A stretch of DNA of 64,000 nucleotides. Source: Luteitalea sp. (GTDB taxonomy: Bacteria; Acidobacteriota; Vicinamibacteria; Vicinamibacterales; Vicinamibacteraceae). The stretch spans positions 116,567 to 180,566 of the forward strand of contig WHTT01000001.1 of the NCBI GenBank assembly GCA_009377605.1. Direction: 5' to 3'. This document shows positions 1 to 8,916 of the stretch, in pieces. The notes under the pieces were generated by a model. It made no database searches, was not told the DNA's origin, and worked only from the letters and a program-made list of their open reading frames with translations. How positions within the stretch are numbered: position 1 is the stretch's first letter; each line of letters begins with the position of its first letter. Both the position numbers and the translations under genes were made by a program.

Positions 1-940
1 TGTTCATCGTCGCCCCAAGCGGAACGACAAAGCCTGCGATCTGACGCGGGACGCCCAACTCTTCCTCGGTGACGCGGAGCGTCGTGGGCAGCGTGGCGCT
101 GCTCGACGAGGTCGAGAAGGCCGTCAGCATGACGATGCGAGCCTTGCGGAGGAAGTCGCGTGGGTCGCGACGCGCCACGAGCTTGAGAATGATCGGGTAG
201 CCCACCAAGAGGAACACGCCCAAGCAGCCGAGGACGGTGATCACGTACTTCAGCAGGTTGAGCAAGATGTCGAAGCCAAATCGCGCCGTCACGCTGAAGA
301 TCAGCGCGAACACGCCGATCGGCGCGACCTTCATCACGAGCGAGATGATTGCGACGGTCACGTGCGCCAGACTATCGAGGAACTTCACCATCGGCGCCGC
401 CTGCTCCTTGGTCAGCATGGTCAGCGCGATGCCCACCATCAGCGCAAAGAAGATGACGGCGAGCATCTCTCCATTGGCAGCGGCTTGCACGGGGTTGCGA
501 GGAACGATCTGCACGAACAGGTCCACGCCGAAAGCCCCTTTGGCGAGCCCCATCGCGCCTTCCGCCTGGCCCTTGTACGCGTCCATCAACCGGGCCGTGG
601 TGTCCGGATCGAGTCCTGCACCCGGACGAATCAGGTTGACCGCCAGCAGACCGAGGATCGTTGCCAATGAGGTCAGCCCGAGAAACGACAGGAGCGTCGC
701 GAGGCCGATCCGCCCCAGCTTGGCCACGCTCCCGAGCCCGGCGACCCCCAGCGCCAGCGTCGAGACAATCAACGGGATCACGACCATGATGAGGGCGTTC
801 AGCCACACGCGTCCGACAGGCTCCGTCACGAGTGCCACGAAGCGCTGCGTCGCGCCGTCGCCGCCCGTGATCACGTTCACGGCGACGCCTGTTGCGGCAC
901 CGGCGATGAGCGCCAGAAGGATCTTGGTGTGAAGAGGCAT
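1..940 (-). CDS. Dicarboxylate/amino acid:cation symporter, C-terminus cut off by window edge
   Basis: Reading the minus strand from the ATG at 940 gives MPLHTKILLALIAGAATG followed by alternating long hydrophobic segments and no stop up to base 1, so about 313 residues are visible of a family normally around 400-430. The N-terminal layout, with a first membrane helix and a segment reading WLNALIMVVIPLIVSTLALG, is typical of the DAACS (GltP/DctA) family, which imports dicarboxylates or acidic amino acids with Na+ or H+ across the inner membrane. The substrate cannot be told because the C-terminal binding hairpins are outside the window. It is divergent from the phospholipase D gene, with about 200 bases between them. 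Family call is firm; substrate is unknown. Confidence 0.85.
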   Translation of the reverse strand, partial: MPLHTKILLALIAGAATGVAVNVITGGDGATQRFVALVTEPVGRVWLNALIMVVIPLIVSTLALGVAGLGSVAKLGRIGLATLLSFLGLTSLATILGLLAVNLIRPGAGLDPDTTARLMDAYKGQAEGAMGLAKGAFGVDLFVQIVPRNPVQAAANGEMLAVIFFALMVGIALTMLTKEQAAPMVKFLDSLAHVTVAIISLVMKVAPIGVFALIFSVTARFGFDILLNLLKYVITVLGCLGVFLLVGYPIILKLVARRDPRDFLRKARIVMLTAFSTSSSSATLPTTLRVTEEELGVPRQIAGFVVPLGATMN

Positions 941-1136
941 GGAGGCGGACAGTACCCTGCGATCTGCGTGATGTCAATCGGCGGTAAGCTACCTATCAAT
1001 GTCGACCGTGCGCGGGCGACGGACGCCTCGTGCTCGTAGCCAGCCGCGACGTTACCGGCAGCGAAACGTCCCGCGCCGTTGGCGTCGGCGTCTGCTCCCG
1101 GACCCTCGTCACCAGCGGCCGCGATGGCACGACAGC

Positions 1137-2471
1137 ATGTGGCGTCGTGTTCGGCGCGTGCTGTGGGCCTGGTGGCTGTGGGCAGGAGGCGCGCTCCTCG
1201 CCGCGGCGAACGGCTTCTACTGGCTGGCTCTCGCGTGCGCGCTCCTGGCCGTTCTCCTGCACTTGGCGAGCCCTCCCGAGCGACGACCACCCGTCTTTGG
1301 GCTCGATCACATCTTCGATGTGGCCTCGCCGGAATTCTTGCAAAGCCTCGAAGGCGCCACCGGCGTTCCTTTCGTCGGGGGGAACAGCGTCCAGCTGCTC
1401 GACAACGGCGACGCGTTCTACCCGGCGATGCTCCAGGCCATTCGCTCTGCCACGCGCTCGGTCACGATGGAGATGTACATCTTCTGGCCTGGCGACTGCG
1501 GAACGGCGTTCGCGCAGGCGCTTGCCGAGCGGGCGCACCACGGCGTTCCCGTCAAGATCCTCCTCGATGCGATCGGATCCGCGACGCTTGGGGACCGGAT
1601 CTTGAAGATGTTGGAAGACGGTGGCTGTCACGTGGGCTGGTACAATCCCATCCACTGGTATACGCTCGGTCGCTTCAACAATCGGACGCACCGCAAGACG
1701 CTCGTCGTCGATGGACGCGTGGCGTTCACCGGCGGTGCAGGCATCGCTGATCAGTGGCGTGGGAACGCGCAGGATCCGGATCGGTGGCGGGACTTGCAGG
1801 TGTCGATCGAGGGTCCGGCCGCGGCGCAGCTGCAGACCGGCTTCGCCCAAAGCTGGCTGAAGTCGACGGGGGAGCTCTTGAGCGGCGAGGAGTTCTTTCC
1901 GCGACTGACGTCGCGCGGACCCGTGAGCGTCCAAGCGCTGCTCGGGTCGCCGGGAGGGGGCGCATCGACGATTCGCATGCTCTACTACCTGGCGATTGTC
2001 TGCGCGCGGCGGACAATTGAGATCGCCAACCCGTACTTCGTCCCAGACGAGGCGGCGAGGACATTATTGGCGGAGGCAAAGCGACGCGGGGTCCGTGTAC
2101 GGATTCTCGTCTCGGGCCTCCGCACCGACATTTGGTTGGCGCGTCATAATAGCGTGCGACTCTTTGGCCGATTGTTGGGCGAAGGAATTGAAATCTATGA
2201 GTACCATCGCACGATGCTCCACCATAAGATCATGATCGTGGACCGGCGCTGGGCCACGGTCGGAACTGCGAACTTCGACAGTCGATCGTTTGCCCACAAC
2301 GAGGAGAGCATGGTGTCATTCTTCGAGCACGATCCCATCGAGCAGCTTGCTGCCACGTTCGAGGAGGATGTGGCGCAAGCGGAGCGTGTGACCCTCGCCG
2401 CCTGGCGGAACCGTGGCGTCGCCGCGCGTCTGCAGGAAGTGGTGGCCTCCATGTTGCAGGATCAAGTGTAG
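1137..2471 (+). CDS. Cardiolipin synthase-like phospholipase D family protein
   Basis: Two HKD motifs are visible: HRKTLVVDGRVAFTGG near residue 185 and HHKIMIVDRRWATVGTANFD near residue 365. This is the pair expected for a bacterial PLD-type cardiolipin synthase, which condenses phosphatidylglycerol at the inner membrane. The N-terminus has a tryptophan-rich hydrophobic segment (WAWWLWAGGALLAAANGFYW) as a membrane anchor. The reading frame is open further upstream to 999, but that stretch is very arginine-rich, so I chose the ATG at 1137 (MWRRVRR) giving 444 residues, close to the family size. No strong ribosome binding site decides it. Three bases separate it from the metallopeptidase gene, suggesting co-transcription. 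Confidence 0.9.
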   Translation: MWRRVRRVLWAWWLWAGGALLAAANGFYWLALACALLAVLLHLASPPERRPPVFGLDHIFDVASPEFLQSLEGATGVPFVGGNSVQLLDNGDAFYPAMLQAIRSATRSVTMEMYIFWPGDCGTAFAQALAERAHHGVPVKILLDAIGSATLGDRILKMLEDGGCHVGWYNPIHWYTLGRFNNRTHRKTLVVDGRVAFTGGAGIADQWRGNAQDPDRWRDLQVSIEGPAAAQLQTGFAQSWLKSTGELLSGEEFFPRLTSRGPVSVQALLGSPGGGASTIRMLYYLAIVCARRTIEIANPYFVPDEAARTLLAEAKRRGVRVRILVSGLRTDIWLARHNSVRLFGRLLGEGIEIYEYHRTMLHHKIMIVDRRWATVGTANFDSRSFAHNEESMVSFFEHDPIEQLAATFEEDVAQAERVTLAAWRNRGVAARLQEVVASMLQDQV

Positions 2472-2473
2472 TC

Positions 2474-3160
2474 ATGGCGCAGCTGCGTCTGCCGTTCGCC
2501 GAGCGGATCGTGCTGGTCCGTAACCGGCGCGCGCGGCGATACATCTTACGTGTCGACCCGGATGGCACGGCCCGTGTGACCATTCCGCGCTGGGGCTCGA
2601 AGCGCGAAGCGCTTCAGTTCGCCGAGCGGCACGCGGCATGGATCGCCCACGAACGACGGGCCTGCCTGGAGCGCGCGTCCGCGAATCGTGTCTCGCCCGC
2701 TGGAGGGTACGTGCTGCTGCACGGTGTGCGCGTGCCGGTGGCCTGCCGGTCCTGCGATACCGGGATTCACGTGCGACTCGGCGTGGTCGAGCTCGAGGTG
2801 GCGGGCGATACGGAACTGTCCGAGGCGGTTCGTCGAGGCTTGCGCGCGCTGGCCCTTGCCGAGTTGCCGGACCGGCTTCAGGAGCTTGCGGCGGTGCACG
2901 GGCTGTCCGTGGAGCGCGTCAGCATCCGTGACCAACGCACACGCTGGGGATCGTGTGGCGCCAACGGGCACATCACGCTCAACTGGCGGTTGATCCAAAT
3001 GCCGCCGTTCGTTCGCGACTACGTGCTCCTCCACGAGCTGATGCACTTGATCGAGCCGAATCACTCGCGACGTTTCTGGCGACACGTGGCCTCGGCGTGC
3101 CCGAGCCTTCACGAAGCGCGAGCCTGGCTCCGTCGCGAGGGACGTCGCTTGTGGTCATGA
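2474..3160 (+). CDS. YgjP/SprT-type (DUF45) zinc metallopeptidase-like protein
   Basis: This 228-residue protein carries HELMHLIEPNHSRRFW near residue 187, the HExxH zinc site with a downstream histidine typical of the YgjP/DUF45 family. It also has the usual TRWGSCGANGHITLNWRL block just before it and an N-terminal RRARRYILRVDPDG strand. Members are small cytoplasmic predicted metal-dependent hydrolases; the physiological substrate is not known. The gene starts two bases after the phospholipase D stop, and its TGA overlaps the ATG of the next gene (ATGA), so the three genes look like one transcription unit. Confidence 0.9.
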   Translation: MAQLRLPFAERIVLVRNRRARRYILRVDPDGTARVTIPRWGSKREALQFAERHAAWIAHERRACLERASANRVSPAGGYVLLHGVRVPVACRSCDTGIHVRLGVVELEVAGDTELSEAVRRGLRALALAELPDRLQELAAVHGLSVERVSIRDQRTRWGSCGANGHITLNWRLIQMPPFVRDYVLLHELMHLIEPNHSRRFWRHVASACPSLHEARAWLRREGRRLWS

Positions 3161-4101
3161 CGCGCGAGCTCGTGGACGTGAGCGCGGAGGTGGATCACCT
3201 CTATCAAGTGCCGCTCGCCGAGTTCGTCGCGGCCCGCAACGCCCTCGCGAGCCGCCTGGCGCGCGGTGGCAACAAGGCTGCGGCGCTGCAAGTGAAGCAG
3301 CTGGCGAAGCCGAGCCTCGCCGCGTGGATCGTCAATCAGCTCTATTGGCAGGCTCGACCCGAGTTCGACGGATTGATCGCCGCTGGGGATCGGTTGCGTG
3401 AGGCGCAGCAGCAGCGGCTTGCAGGAAGCAAGACGGCCGACCTACACGAGGCGATGCGCGCTCGACAGCAGGCGGTCGATGCGCTGCTCGCGCGCGCGGA
3501 TGCGCTCGCCCAGAGCTCGCGCGCGGCGATCACGCCCGCCATACGGCAGCGTGCGGCAACGACACTGGATGCCCTGGCCGTGCACGGCGGCGAGGGTGAG
3601 CGCCCGCCAGCCGGCCGTCTGACCACCGAGCTCCAGCCTTCTGGATTCGCCGCGTTGGCGTCATTGACGTTTGGGGCGCCGTTTCAGGTCGCGACGGAGC
3701 AGGGAGCCCCGCCGAAAGCTGGCCGGACGCGACCGCCATCGCGCGCGCAGAATGGCGGCAAGCGGCAAGCTGCCCTGCGCGCCGAGGCACGCGCTACCGT
3801 GAAGGCGGCGGAAGCGGACATGGCCAGCCGTCGCCGGGCCGTCAGTGACGCCGAGCGTGCCGAGACGCGGGCACGACAGCGCGCCGCAGCGGCCGACCAG
3901 AAGGTTCGAGACTGCCACACCGCCATCGCGGAGGCGCGTCGTACGCTGGACGCCGCCCTGGAACAGGCGTCCGAGGCCACCGATGCGCTGGGGGCGGCGC
4001 GGACCACGGCTGCGGAGGCGACCAAGACGTTCCGTGAAGCGGAGTGGCGCCTGCGTCAAGCGCGCGCGGCGCTCGACAGGGTCGGCAAGTCCACGACGTG
4101 A
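3157..4101 (+). CDS. Coiled-coil protein of unknown function
   Basis: The start is placed at the ATG that overlaps the preceding stop codon (ATGA at 3157-3160), giving 314 residues. The longer open frame upstream only runs through the metallopeptidase gene. The N-terminal part contains FVAARNALASRLARGGNKAA and a lysine/arginine-rich helical region. The last 100 residues are alanine, arginine and glutamate rich with heptad-like spacing and look like a long coiled coil. I recognise the N-terminal pattern from conserved hypothetical proteins of GC-rich soil bacteria, but no function is known to me. No signal peptide or membrane segment is visible. Confidence 0.75.
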   Translation: MTRELVDVSAEVDHLYQVPLAEFVAARNALASRLARGGNKAAALQVKQLAKPSLAAWIVNQLYWQARPEFDGLIAAGDRLREAQQQRLAGSKTADLHEAMRARQQAVDALLARADALAQSSRAAITPAIRQRAATTLDALAVHGGEGERPPAGRLTTELQPSGFAALASLTFGAPFQVATEQGAPPKAGRTRPPSRAQNGGKRQAALRAEARATVKAAEADMASRRRAVSDAERAETRARQRAAAADQKVRDCHTAIAEARRTLDAALEQASEATDALGAARTTAAEATKTFREAEWRLRQARAALDRVGKSTT

Positions 4102-4161
4102 CCCGGTGAGAGATCAGGAAATAGGAATCGGGAAACGCCTTGGCGTCTTGCCACCTTCTCA

Positions 4162-4212
4162 CCCTTGATCCCTTGATCCCTTGATCCCTTGATCCCTTGA
4201 TCCCTTGATCCC
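4162..4212 (+). repeat. Tandem 8-bp repeat, six units
   Basis: Six uninterrupted copies of CCCTTGAT followed by CCC, in the gap between the coiled-coil gene and the SPFH gene. The units are identical, which suggests a slippage-prone microsatellite. It lies 20 bases upstream of the first operator-like box of the SPFH gene. Confidence 0.95.
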
Positions 4213-4231
4213 TAGTCCATACTTGCCTCTA

Positions 4232-4261
4232 TGATGTCAAAGTGATATCATTTCGATATCT
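4232..4261 (+). promoter_or_regulatory. Three tandem 8-bp operator-like boxes before the SPFH gene
   Basis: TGATGTCA (4232-4239), TGATATCA (4243-4250) and CGATATCT (4254-4261) follow one another with exactly 11 bases from start to start, one helical turn. A ribosome binding site (GGAGG at 4262-4266) and the ATG at 4273 follow directly. Eight-base boxes at a one-turn period are how MetJ/Arc-type ribbon-helix-helix dimers bind DNA. The second gene downstream encodes such a protein, so autoregulation is my inference. Confidence 0.6.
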
Positions 4262-4272
4262 GGAGGTTCACC

Positions 4273-5142
4273 ATGATTCGCGAACGTGCACATCACGCTC
4301 CTACCGGCTGGTTGATGTTGGCGCTGTTCCTACCCGCCGTGGCCCTCGCCATCTGGCTCATCATCCATGGCAACGTCGCGGGCGTCGTGCTTCCGAGATG
4401 GGTAGGTATCTTGTTGTTGCTGGCCGCGATGGCGATTCCACCTGGCCTGTTCACCGTCGCGCCCAAAGAATCACGCGTGCTTCAGCTGTTTGGGCGCTAT
4501 GTCGGCACGACGACTGAGACGGGACTGCGATGGGCGAACCCTCTGTACACGAAGAAGCGGATCTCCGTCCGGGTGCGAAACTTCGAGAGCTCGAAGCTCA
4601 AGGTGAACGACCTCGAGGGGAATCCCATTGAAATCGCTGCAGTGATTGTGTGGAGGGTCGTGGACACCGCCGAGGCGATGTTCGAGGTCGACGACTACAC
4701 CAACTATGTCCACGTGCAGAGCGAGGCTGCATTGCGCAATCTTGCGACGAGTTATCCGTACGACACGCACGAGGATGAACAGATGTCGCTGCGCGGTCGC
4801 ATCGGCGACATCGCGGAGCATCTCAAGCGTGAGATCCAGGAGCGGCTGGCGAAGGCGGGCGTCGAGGTGATCGAGGCTCGCATCAGCCATCTCGCCTACG
4901 CTCCTGAGATCGCCGCCGCCATGCTGCAACGCCAACAGGCCGGCGCCATCATCGCCGCCCGACAGCGCATCGTCGAAGGCGCCGTCACCATGGTGGAGTC
5001 GGCCCTGACGCTGCTGTCGTCCAAGCAGATCGTCCAGCTGGACGAGGAACGCAAGGCGGCGATGGTCAGCAATCTCCTGGTCGTGCTGTGCGGGGACAAG
5101 GCCACGCAGCCGGTCGTGAACACCGGGACGATCTATCAGTAA
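4273..5142 (+). CDS. SPFH (band 7/stomatin-like) membrane protein
   Basis: This 289-residue protein has two hydrophobic N-terminal segments (about residues 12-34 and 42-60). An SPFH core follows, with [14 protein letters not shown], then [16 protein letters not shown] and [20 protein letters not shown]; the C-terminal helix begins near [23 protein letters not shown] proteins oligomerise on the inner membrane and organise microdomains or proteases; the exact role of this subgroup is not known. A clear GGAGG ribosome site precedes the ATG. It is followed on the same strand by a small ribbon-helix-helix gene, a pairing I recognise from many bacteria, with a repeat element inserted between them. 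Confidence 0.92.
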   Translation: MIRERAHHAPTGWLMLALFLPAVALAIWLIIHGNVAGVVLPRWVGILLLLAAMAIPPGLFTVAPKESRVLQLFGRYVGTTTETGLRWANPLYTKKRISVRVRNFESSKLKVNDLEGNPIEIAAVIVWRVVDTAEAMFEVDDYTNYVHVQSEAALRNLATSYPYDTHEDEQMSLRGRIGDIAEHLKREIQERLAKAGVEVIEARISHLAYAPEIAAAMLQRQQAGAIIAARQRIVEGAVTMVESALTLLSSKQIVQLDEERKAAMVSNLLVVLCGDKATQPVVNTGTIYQ

Positions 5143-5224
5143 CAAGCCACCGAACGGACGAGGACCGCGTGCCGCGCCACCGGCCTTGTCCGTTCCTCGG
5201 TTCCTCCGTCTTCGTGACGATTGC

Positions 5225-5322
5225 TGTTCTAGCGGGCCGCGGCCTACGGCCGCGCCCCCCGACGCTCACTTGAGAGCCCCGAAACTTGACTCAAATGCGT
5301 CAAGTTTCGGGTTCTCAAGGGT
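5225..5322 (-). repeat. Interspersed palindromic element A, copy 1
   Basis: About 98 bases in minus orientation. It contains a 13-bp perfect stem (5278-5290 with 5299-5311, arm CCCGAAACTTGAC) and a second GC-rich hairpin around GCGGCCTACGGCCGC, separated by a conserved linker. Copy 3 at 60743-60842 is nearly identical in reverse orientation, and copy 2 at 38261-38359 is diverged. It lies between the SPFH and ribbon-helix-helix genes. Confidence 0.9.
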
Positions 5323-5334
5323 TGTGGATGACCA

Positions 5335-5526
5335 ATGGCCGAGCGGCGCTCGTTCTTGCTACGGATGGATCCGGACCTGCTCGATGCGCTGCAGCGTTGG
5401 GCAAGCGATGATCTGCGTAGTCTCAACGGTCAGATCGAGTTCCTGCTTCGGAAGGCGCTGCGCGACGGTGGCCGTCTCGGCCGCGGAGAGCAGGGGCCCA
5501 AAGGCCCGCGCAAGCCGAAGACATGA
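5335..5526 (+). CDS. Arc-like ribbon-helix-helix protein
   Basis: This is a 63-residue protein. MAERRSFLLRMDPDLLDALQ supplies the DNA-binding strand and first helix, and LRSLNGQIEFLLRKAL the second helix of an Arc/MetJ-type fold, followed by a basic glycine-rich tail. Such proteins are dimeric DNA-binding repressors. Its position behind the SPFH gene is a recurrent arrangement. The three 11-bp-spaced boxes in front of the SPFH gene are the obvious candidate target. Element A separates the two genes, so they may no longer be strictly co-transcribed. Confidence 0.85.
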   Translation: MAERRSFLLRMDPDLLDALQRWASDDLRSLNGQIEFLLRKALRDGGRLGRGEQGPKGPRKPKT

Positions 5527-5609
5527 CCGGCACCAACGCGCCTTTGTGGCGACCTTGAGCCTCACGCGCAAGCCTCGCCCGAACTTCGCTGATAATAGTT
5601 GGGCACGGC

Positions 5610-7139
5610 TCACGTCTTGCGAGGAGGACCTATGTTTGGTCCCGCAGATTTCACCAGTTTCTGGTTGGGGTTGCTGATCGGCTGGTTGACACACCGCAGG
5701 CTACCGCAACGCAGTCCGCTTGGCGGCATCGCCCTCCTCATCACGGGAGCAGCAGCGGGCGGCATCATGTTTCCAGCGCTCGCGAGTCCGCCGCGTCTGG
5801 GAATATACGGACTCGGACTTGCCGTCGGCTTCTTTGCCTCTCTCGTTTTCGCGTCGTTCACCACTCGGGACCAAACCATGACGTGGTGGTGGTGACCATC
5901 GCCTGCGGTACGTATGGCACTTCGTGAGCGCGGTGACGCATCTGCGGCGCCGGCGCGCGCGGTCTCACCGTAGTCGCGCGTGCTGACGCCGTGTTCGGTG
6001 TCGACGGCGGATTGGCACAAGACCAGTGCCGGAGTCGTTTCGAAACGAGTTGATTGGTGCGATGCGCCGAAGACGGGCGCAATTTCTCGTACGCGTGTTG
6101 CTTGCCGCAGTCCGAACTCGCGCTCCGCTTCGTAGAGATTGTGCGAACGGCAGCGTAACTCAGTATTTTCAACTGACGCCTCTCCTCCCTTTGCATATGG
6201 CACGACGTGATGAAACTGCAGAAAGCTGCGCTCCGCACAGCGCCTCCCGCTTGAGCTCACGAAGGCACACTGACCGCCGTCGCGCTGCCAGACGGTCCGC
6301 TTGACTGCTGCCGGAATGTGCCGCGACCCAGCCGTCGGCCGGCCACTTGGATTCGGTCGATCCGTCGCCGCGCGGGTCGTCCGGGCGCACTCGGTCACGA
6401 GGAGGGTCAGCGCGCGATCAAAGATCAGCGCGGGGTCCCCGGTCGGGACGACGTGTCGGAGGAGCGCCTGTGCCTCCTGGAGCTTCGCGTACGTCTCGGC
6501 ACTGATCGTGAAGGACACCTTGTAACGCGAGGGCGCTAGCGGTGCGACCACTGCGGGGCGTGTCGGGGCCGGCGCTGGTGGCTTGGGAACTGGAGAGAAC
6601 CTCGACGCAGCCATCCCTGTCGTCCCCTCGGCGTCAGCGCGGTCTTGGTCGACCGACGCGCCACTGGCGATAGGCGAGTCTGGCTTTGGCGGCGTCGGCA
6701 GCTTTCGCACTGTGCTCGGCACGTCGGACCGTGGGTGCAGGCGGGCGACGATTTGTTCGACCTTGCGTCGACTCCGATGCCGGGCTTCGGCCAACAGCGC
6801 GGCGTGGTTCTCGTTGGTCAGGTGCGGCGCGAGCAGCCGAATCGTGGTCAGCGTGACCGCGCCCGCGGCGAGCTGCCCGAGAATGACCGGAAATCGGCGC
6901 ACGGCGCGGGCGACCTCGATCCGGTCGTAAGCGGCGTGCTCCGACAAGCGCAGTACTTGGACGCAGTACGTGAAGAGCGAGGCACAACCTTCGCCTAGGT
7001 AGAGGCGTCGGCCATCGACCTCGGCGAGGCCGGCGATGAGGCACGCCGTGGCCTCTCGTTCACAGGCGGCGAGGCGGGTGACCTCGCGGAGCAGATCTCG
7101 ATCGGAGAGGTGATGAAACGAGGAATGTGGCGTCGTCAT
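5610..7139 (-). CDS. HNH endonuclease with N-terminal DUF222-like helical region
   Basis: The ATG at 7139 opens a frame beginning with a helical region (HLSDRDLLREVTRLAACERE). A proline-rich linker follows near residues 150-200, then a C-terminal HNH domain with IPAAVKRTVWQRDGGQCAFV near residue 290 and LQFHHVVPYAKGGEASVENT near residue 325. The domain is followed by LRCRSHNLYEAEREFG. The HH and N residues needed for metal binding are present. Related proteins normally end about 20-40 residues after that block. Here the frame runs on for about 150 unfamiliar residues to 5610 and overlaps a plus-strand gene, so the authentic stop was probably lost by mutation. Likely a mobile or selfish nuclease, as these occur in many scattered copies in such genomes. 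Confidence 0.8.
   Translation of the reverse strand: MTTPHSSFHHLSDRDLLREVTRLAACEREATACLIAGLAEVDGRRLYLGEGCASLFTYCVQVLRLSEHAAYDRIEVARAVRRFPVILGQLAAGAVTLTTIRLLAPHLTNENHAALLAEARHRSRRKVEQIVARLHPRSDVPSTVRKLPTPPKPDSPIASGASVDQDRADAEGTTGMAASRFSPVPKPPAPAPTRPAVVAPLAPSRYKVSFTISAETYAKLQEAQALLRHVVPTGDPALIFDRALTLLVTECARTTRAATDRPNPSGRPTAGSRHIPAAVKRTVWQRDGGQCAFVSSSGRRCAERSFLQFHHVVPYAKGGEASVENTELRCRSHNLYEAEREFGLRQATRVREIAPVFGASHQSTRFETTPALVLCQSAVDTEHGVSTRDYGETARAGAADASPRSRSAIRTAGDGHHHHVMVWSRVVNDAKTREAKKPTASPSPYIPRRGGLASAGNMMPPAAAPVMRRAMPPSGLRCGSLRCVNQPISNPNQKLVKSAGPNIGPPRKT
5632..5895 (+). CDS. Small hydrophobic membrane protein
   Basis: 87 residues from an ATG preceded by a strong GAGGAGG ribosome site (5621-5627). 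Three hydrophobic stretches are visible: about residues 9-20, 32-52 and 57-76. The protein ends in TMTWWW. I do not recognise a family. The evidence that it is real is the ribosome site, the start and the membrane-type composition. It is antisense to the C-terminal extension of the HNH endonuclease frame, and I consider this membrane protein the likelier product of that stretch. Confidence 0.6.
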   Translation: MFGPADFTSFWLGLLIGWLTHRRLPQRSPLGGIALLITGAAAGGIMFPALASPPRLGIYGLGLAVGFFASLVFASFTTRDQTMTWWW

Positions 7140-7458
7140 GCCCCATTATACGGACGCGATTTTCGCGGCTCAGGAAGCGCCCACAGCGCACGATCGTGGC
7201 AGGATCCACCTCGTTCGCCGTCCACACATCGAAACGCGGCCTGTTGACCAACGTGAGGCCTACAGGAGCTAATTCTCACGGACTCCCAGACAAAAACGCG
7301 CGTGCTCCGAGAATCTTGTCAAGCACAATTGTTGGTCCGCACGGTCCCAGACCAAAAGAATTCTGTAGACGGGTTCCACCAGTCGCCTGAAGACCGCGTG
7401 CCTTCTTCTATTGCTTTCAAACATGTGATTGTGGCATTCTTCTATGGAACTGCAATAG

Positions 7459-7575
7459 CTGCTTACGTTCAGCGTGGGAGCCGGCGTCATACTCGTGGCA
7501 GCGCTCATCGCCTGTCTGAAGCCTGCACTCTCAGCCATGCGGATCGATCCAGTCTCGGCACTTCGCGGCGAGTGA
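7459..7575 (+). pseudogene. C-terminal remnant of an FtsX/MacB-type (ADOP) permease
   Basis: After a TAG at 7456-7458 the plus frame reads a hydrophobic helix and then MRIDPVSALRGE followed by TGA at 7573. That is the typical ending of acidobacterial duplicated orphan permeases (a last membrane helix, then R-(I/V)-DP-x-x-ALR-x-E). Only about 38 residues remain of a roughly 800-residue protein. It ends 34 bases before the C-terminus of a second, oppositely oriented permease fragment. Confidence 0.75.
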
Positions 7576-7609
7576 GCTCGCGGAGACTCCTCTCTCTGCT
7601 TATCGTTGT

Positions 7610-8221
7610 TCAGTCCTGGCGCAACGTCTCCAGCAGATCGATTCGCGAGGCACACCGCGCCGGGACGTAGCCTGCCGCTACGGCGAGAAGTGCGAGTGAC
7701 ACCACTACGACGAGCACCGTCGGCGGATCGCTGGCGGTGATACCAAAGAGAAGGCTCTTGAAGACCTGCATGCCAATGAGCGCTGTCGGGAGCCCCATCA
7801 GGATTCCGGCCAGCGCGATGAGGAGTGTCCGCCGCATCACGGCGAGTACAACGCTCGCGGGTGGCGCGCCGAGCGCCATGCGCACGGCCAGCTCACGCGC
7901 CCGTCGCCTTACGCCGTAGTTGACGACCGCATACAGGCCGACGATGGCCAGGAGCGTGCCGAGCACGCTCAAGCCCGCTGCAAGCGTCGCTACCAGACGT
8001 TCCTGACGGAGTGACTCATCGATTCGGCTGCGCATAGTCCGGATGTGAAACAGTGGAATGGCGGGATCCAACGCGCCGACCTCGCGCCGAATCGTCGAGA
8101 GCATGCCGGTCGGCTCGGCGGCTGCGTTGACGTGGAGCGTCATGAGACTCCGCGTTTCTTGGGCCAACGGGCGATACACAATGCGCCGCGGTTCTTCACG
8201 AAGGTTCAGGTTGGGTGGCAA
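7610..8221 (-). pseudogene. C-terminal fragment of an ADOP-type ABC transporter permease
   Basis: About 200 residues in minus orientation. The fragment contains the end of a MacB periplasmic core (PRRIVYRPLAQETRSLMTLH) and an FtsX domain with VRRRARELAVRMALGAPPAS and three membrane helices. It ends ASRIDLLETLRQD. Full-length members have roughly 800 residues with two FtsX domains, so the first three quarters are missing. The likely ATG at 8221 is simply an internal methionine. Not expected to function alone. Confidence 0.85.
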
Positions 8222-8393
8222 TATTTATGGACCGGACCACCTAGACGGAAGGCCGGCACTTCGCGTTGCCACAGCCGTGTGCTCCACGTCGATCTCGATG
8301 GCGGGTTGGTCGATAATCAGTCAGCACCCGTAAGGCATATTGAGACGCTGCCTCTTGCGTCGAGGAATCGAACAAAACGAGAGAAGGTACCTC

Positions 8394-8837
8394 ATGTCAA
8401 GGCTTCTGTTGTTCTTCGTGTTGTCCATGTGTGGAGCAGCCGCGGCTCACGCGCAGACCGCCGCTGAGTCGGCGGCGATCCGACAAACGGCGCTGGACTA
8501 TATCGAAGGCTGGTACACCGGCGACGCTGAGCGTATGGAACAGGCGCTGCACCCCGAGCTCGCCAAGCGCATGGTGTCCAAAGATCCCCAGAGCGGCCAA
8601 TCTCGCCTCGACCAGCAAAGCGCCATGACGCTCGTGCGGGGAACCCGCGCGCGCAGCGCCAAGAAAACCCCTGAGGACAGGCAGCTGAAGGAGGTGACAA
8701 TCCTCGACGCCTACGAAAACGCGGCGAGTGTGAAGATCGTCGCCTCCGACTGGATCGACTACCTCCACTTAGCCCGGTGGAACGGCACGAGGAAGATCGT
8801 GAACGTGCTTTGGGAGCTCAAACCACAGGACAAATAG
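8394..8837 (+). CDS. Secreted NTF2-like (nuclear transport factor 2 family) protein
   Basis: 147 residues from an ATG with a GAGAAGG ribosome site ten bases upstream. A signal peptide is clear (MSRLLLFFVLSMCGAAAAHA, likely cut after AHA). The mature part begins with AIRQTALDYIEGWYTGDAER, the first helices of the NTF2/lumazine-binding-like fold, and ends with IVNVLWELKPQD, the last strand. Such small periplasmic proteins are common; ligand and role are unknown. The open frame extends upstream to 8340, but the ribosome site and signal peptide fix the start here. Confidence 0.8.
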   Translation: MSRLLLFFVLSMCGAAAAHAQTAAESAAIRQTALDYIEGWYTGDAERMEQALHPELAKRMVSKDPQSGQSRLDQQSAMTLVRGTRARSAKKTPEDRQLKEVTILDAYENAASVKIVASDWIDYLHLARWNGTRKIVNVLWELKPQDK

Positions 8838-8916
8838 GTATAGTGAACGCCGTGTCGCTGTCGTGCAGTTCTTTGTAAGACCGATACGAGTGGAATAGCA
8901 ATTGGAGGATCCGCCG

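Noticed and set aside
4162..4212. Possible CRISPR-like array
   Set aside because: The repeats are contiguous 8-mers with no spacers; it is a simple microsatellite. No cas gene is in the window.
6301..6998. Plus-strand frames within the HNH gene
   Set aside because: Antisense to the well-supported HNH domain and without motifs.
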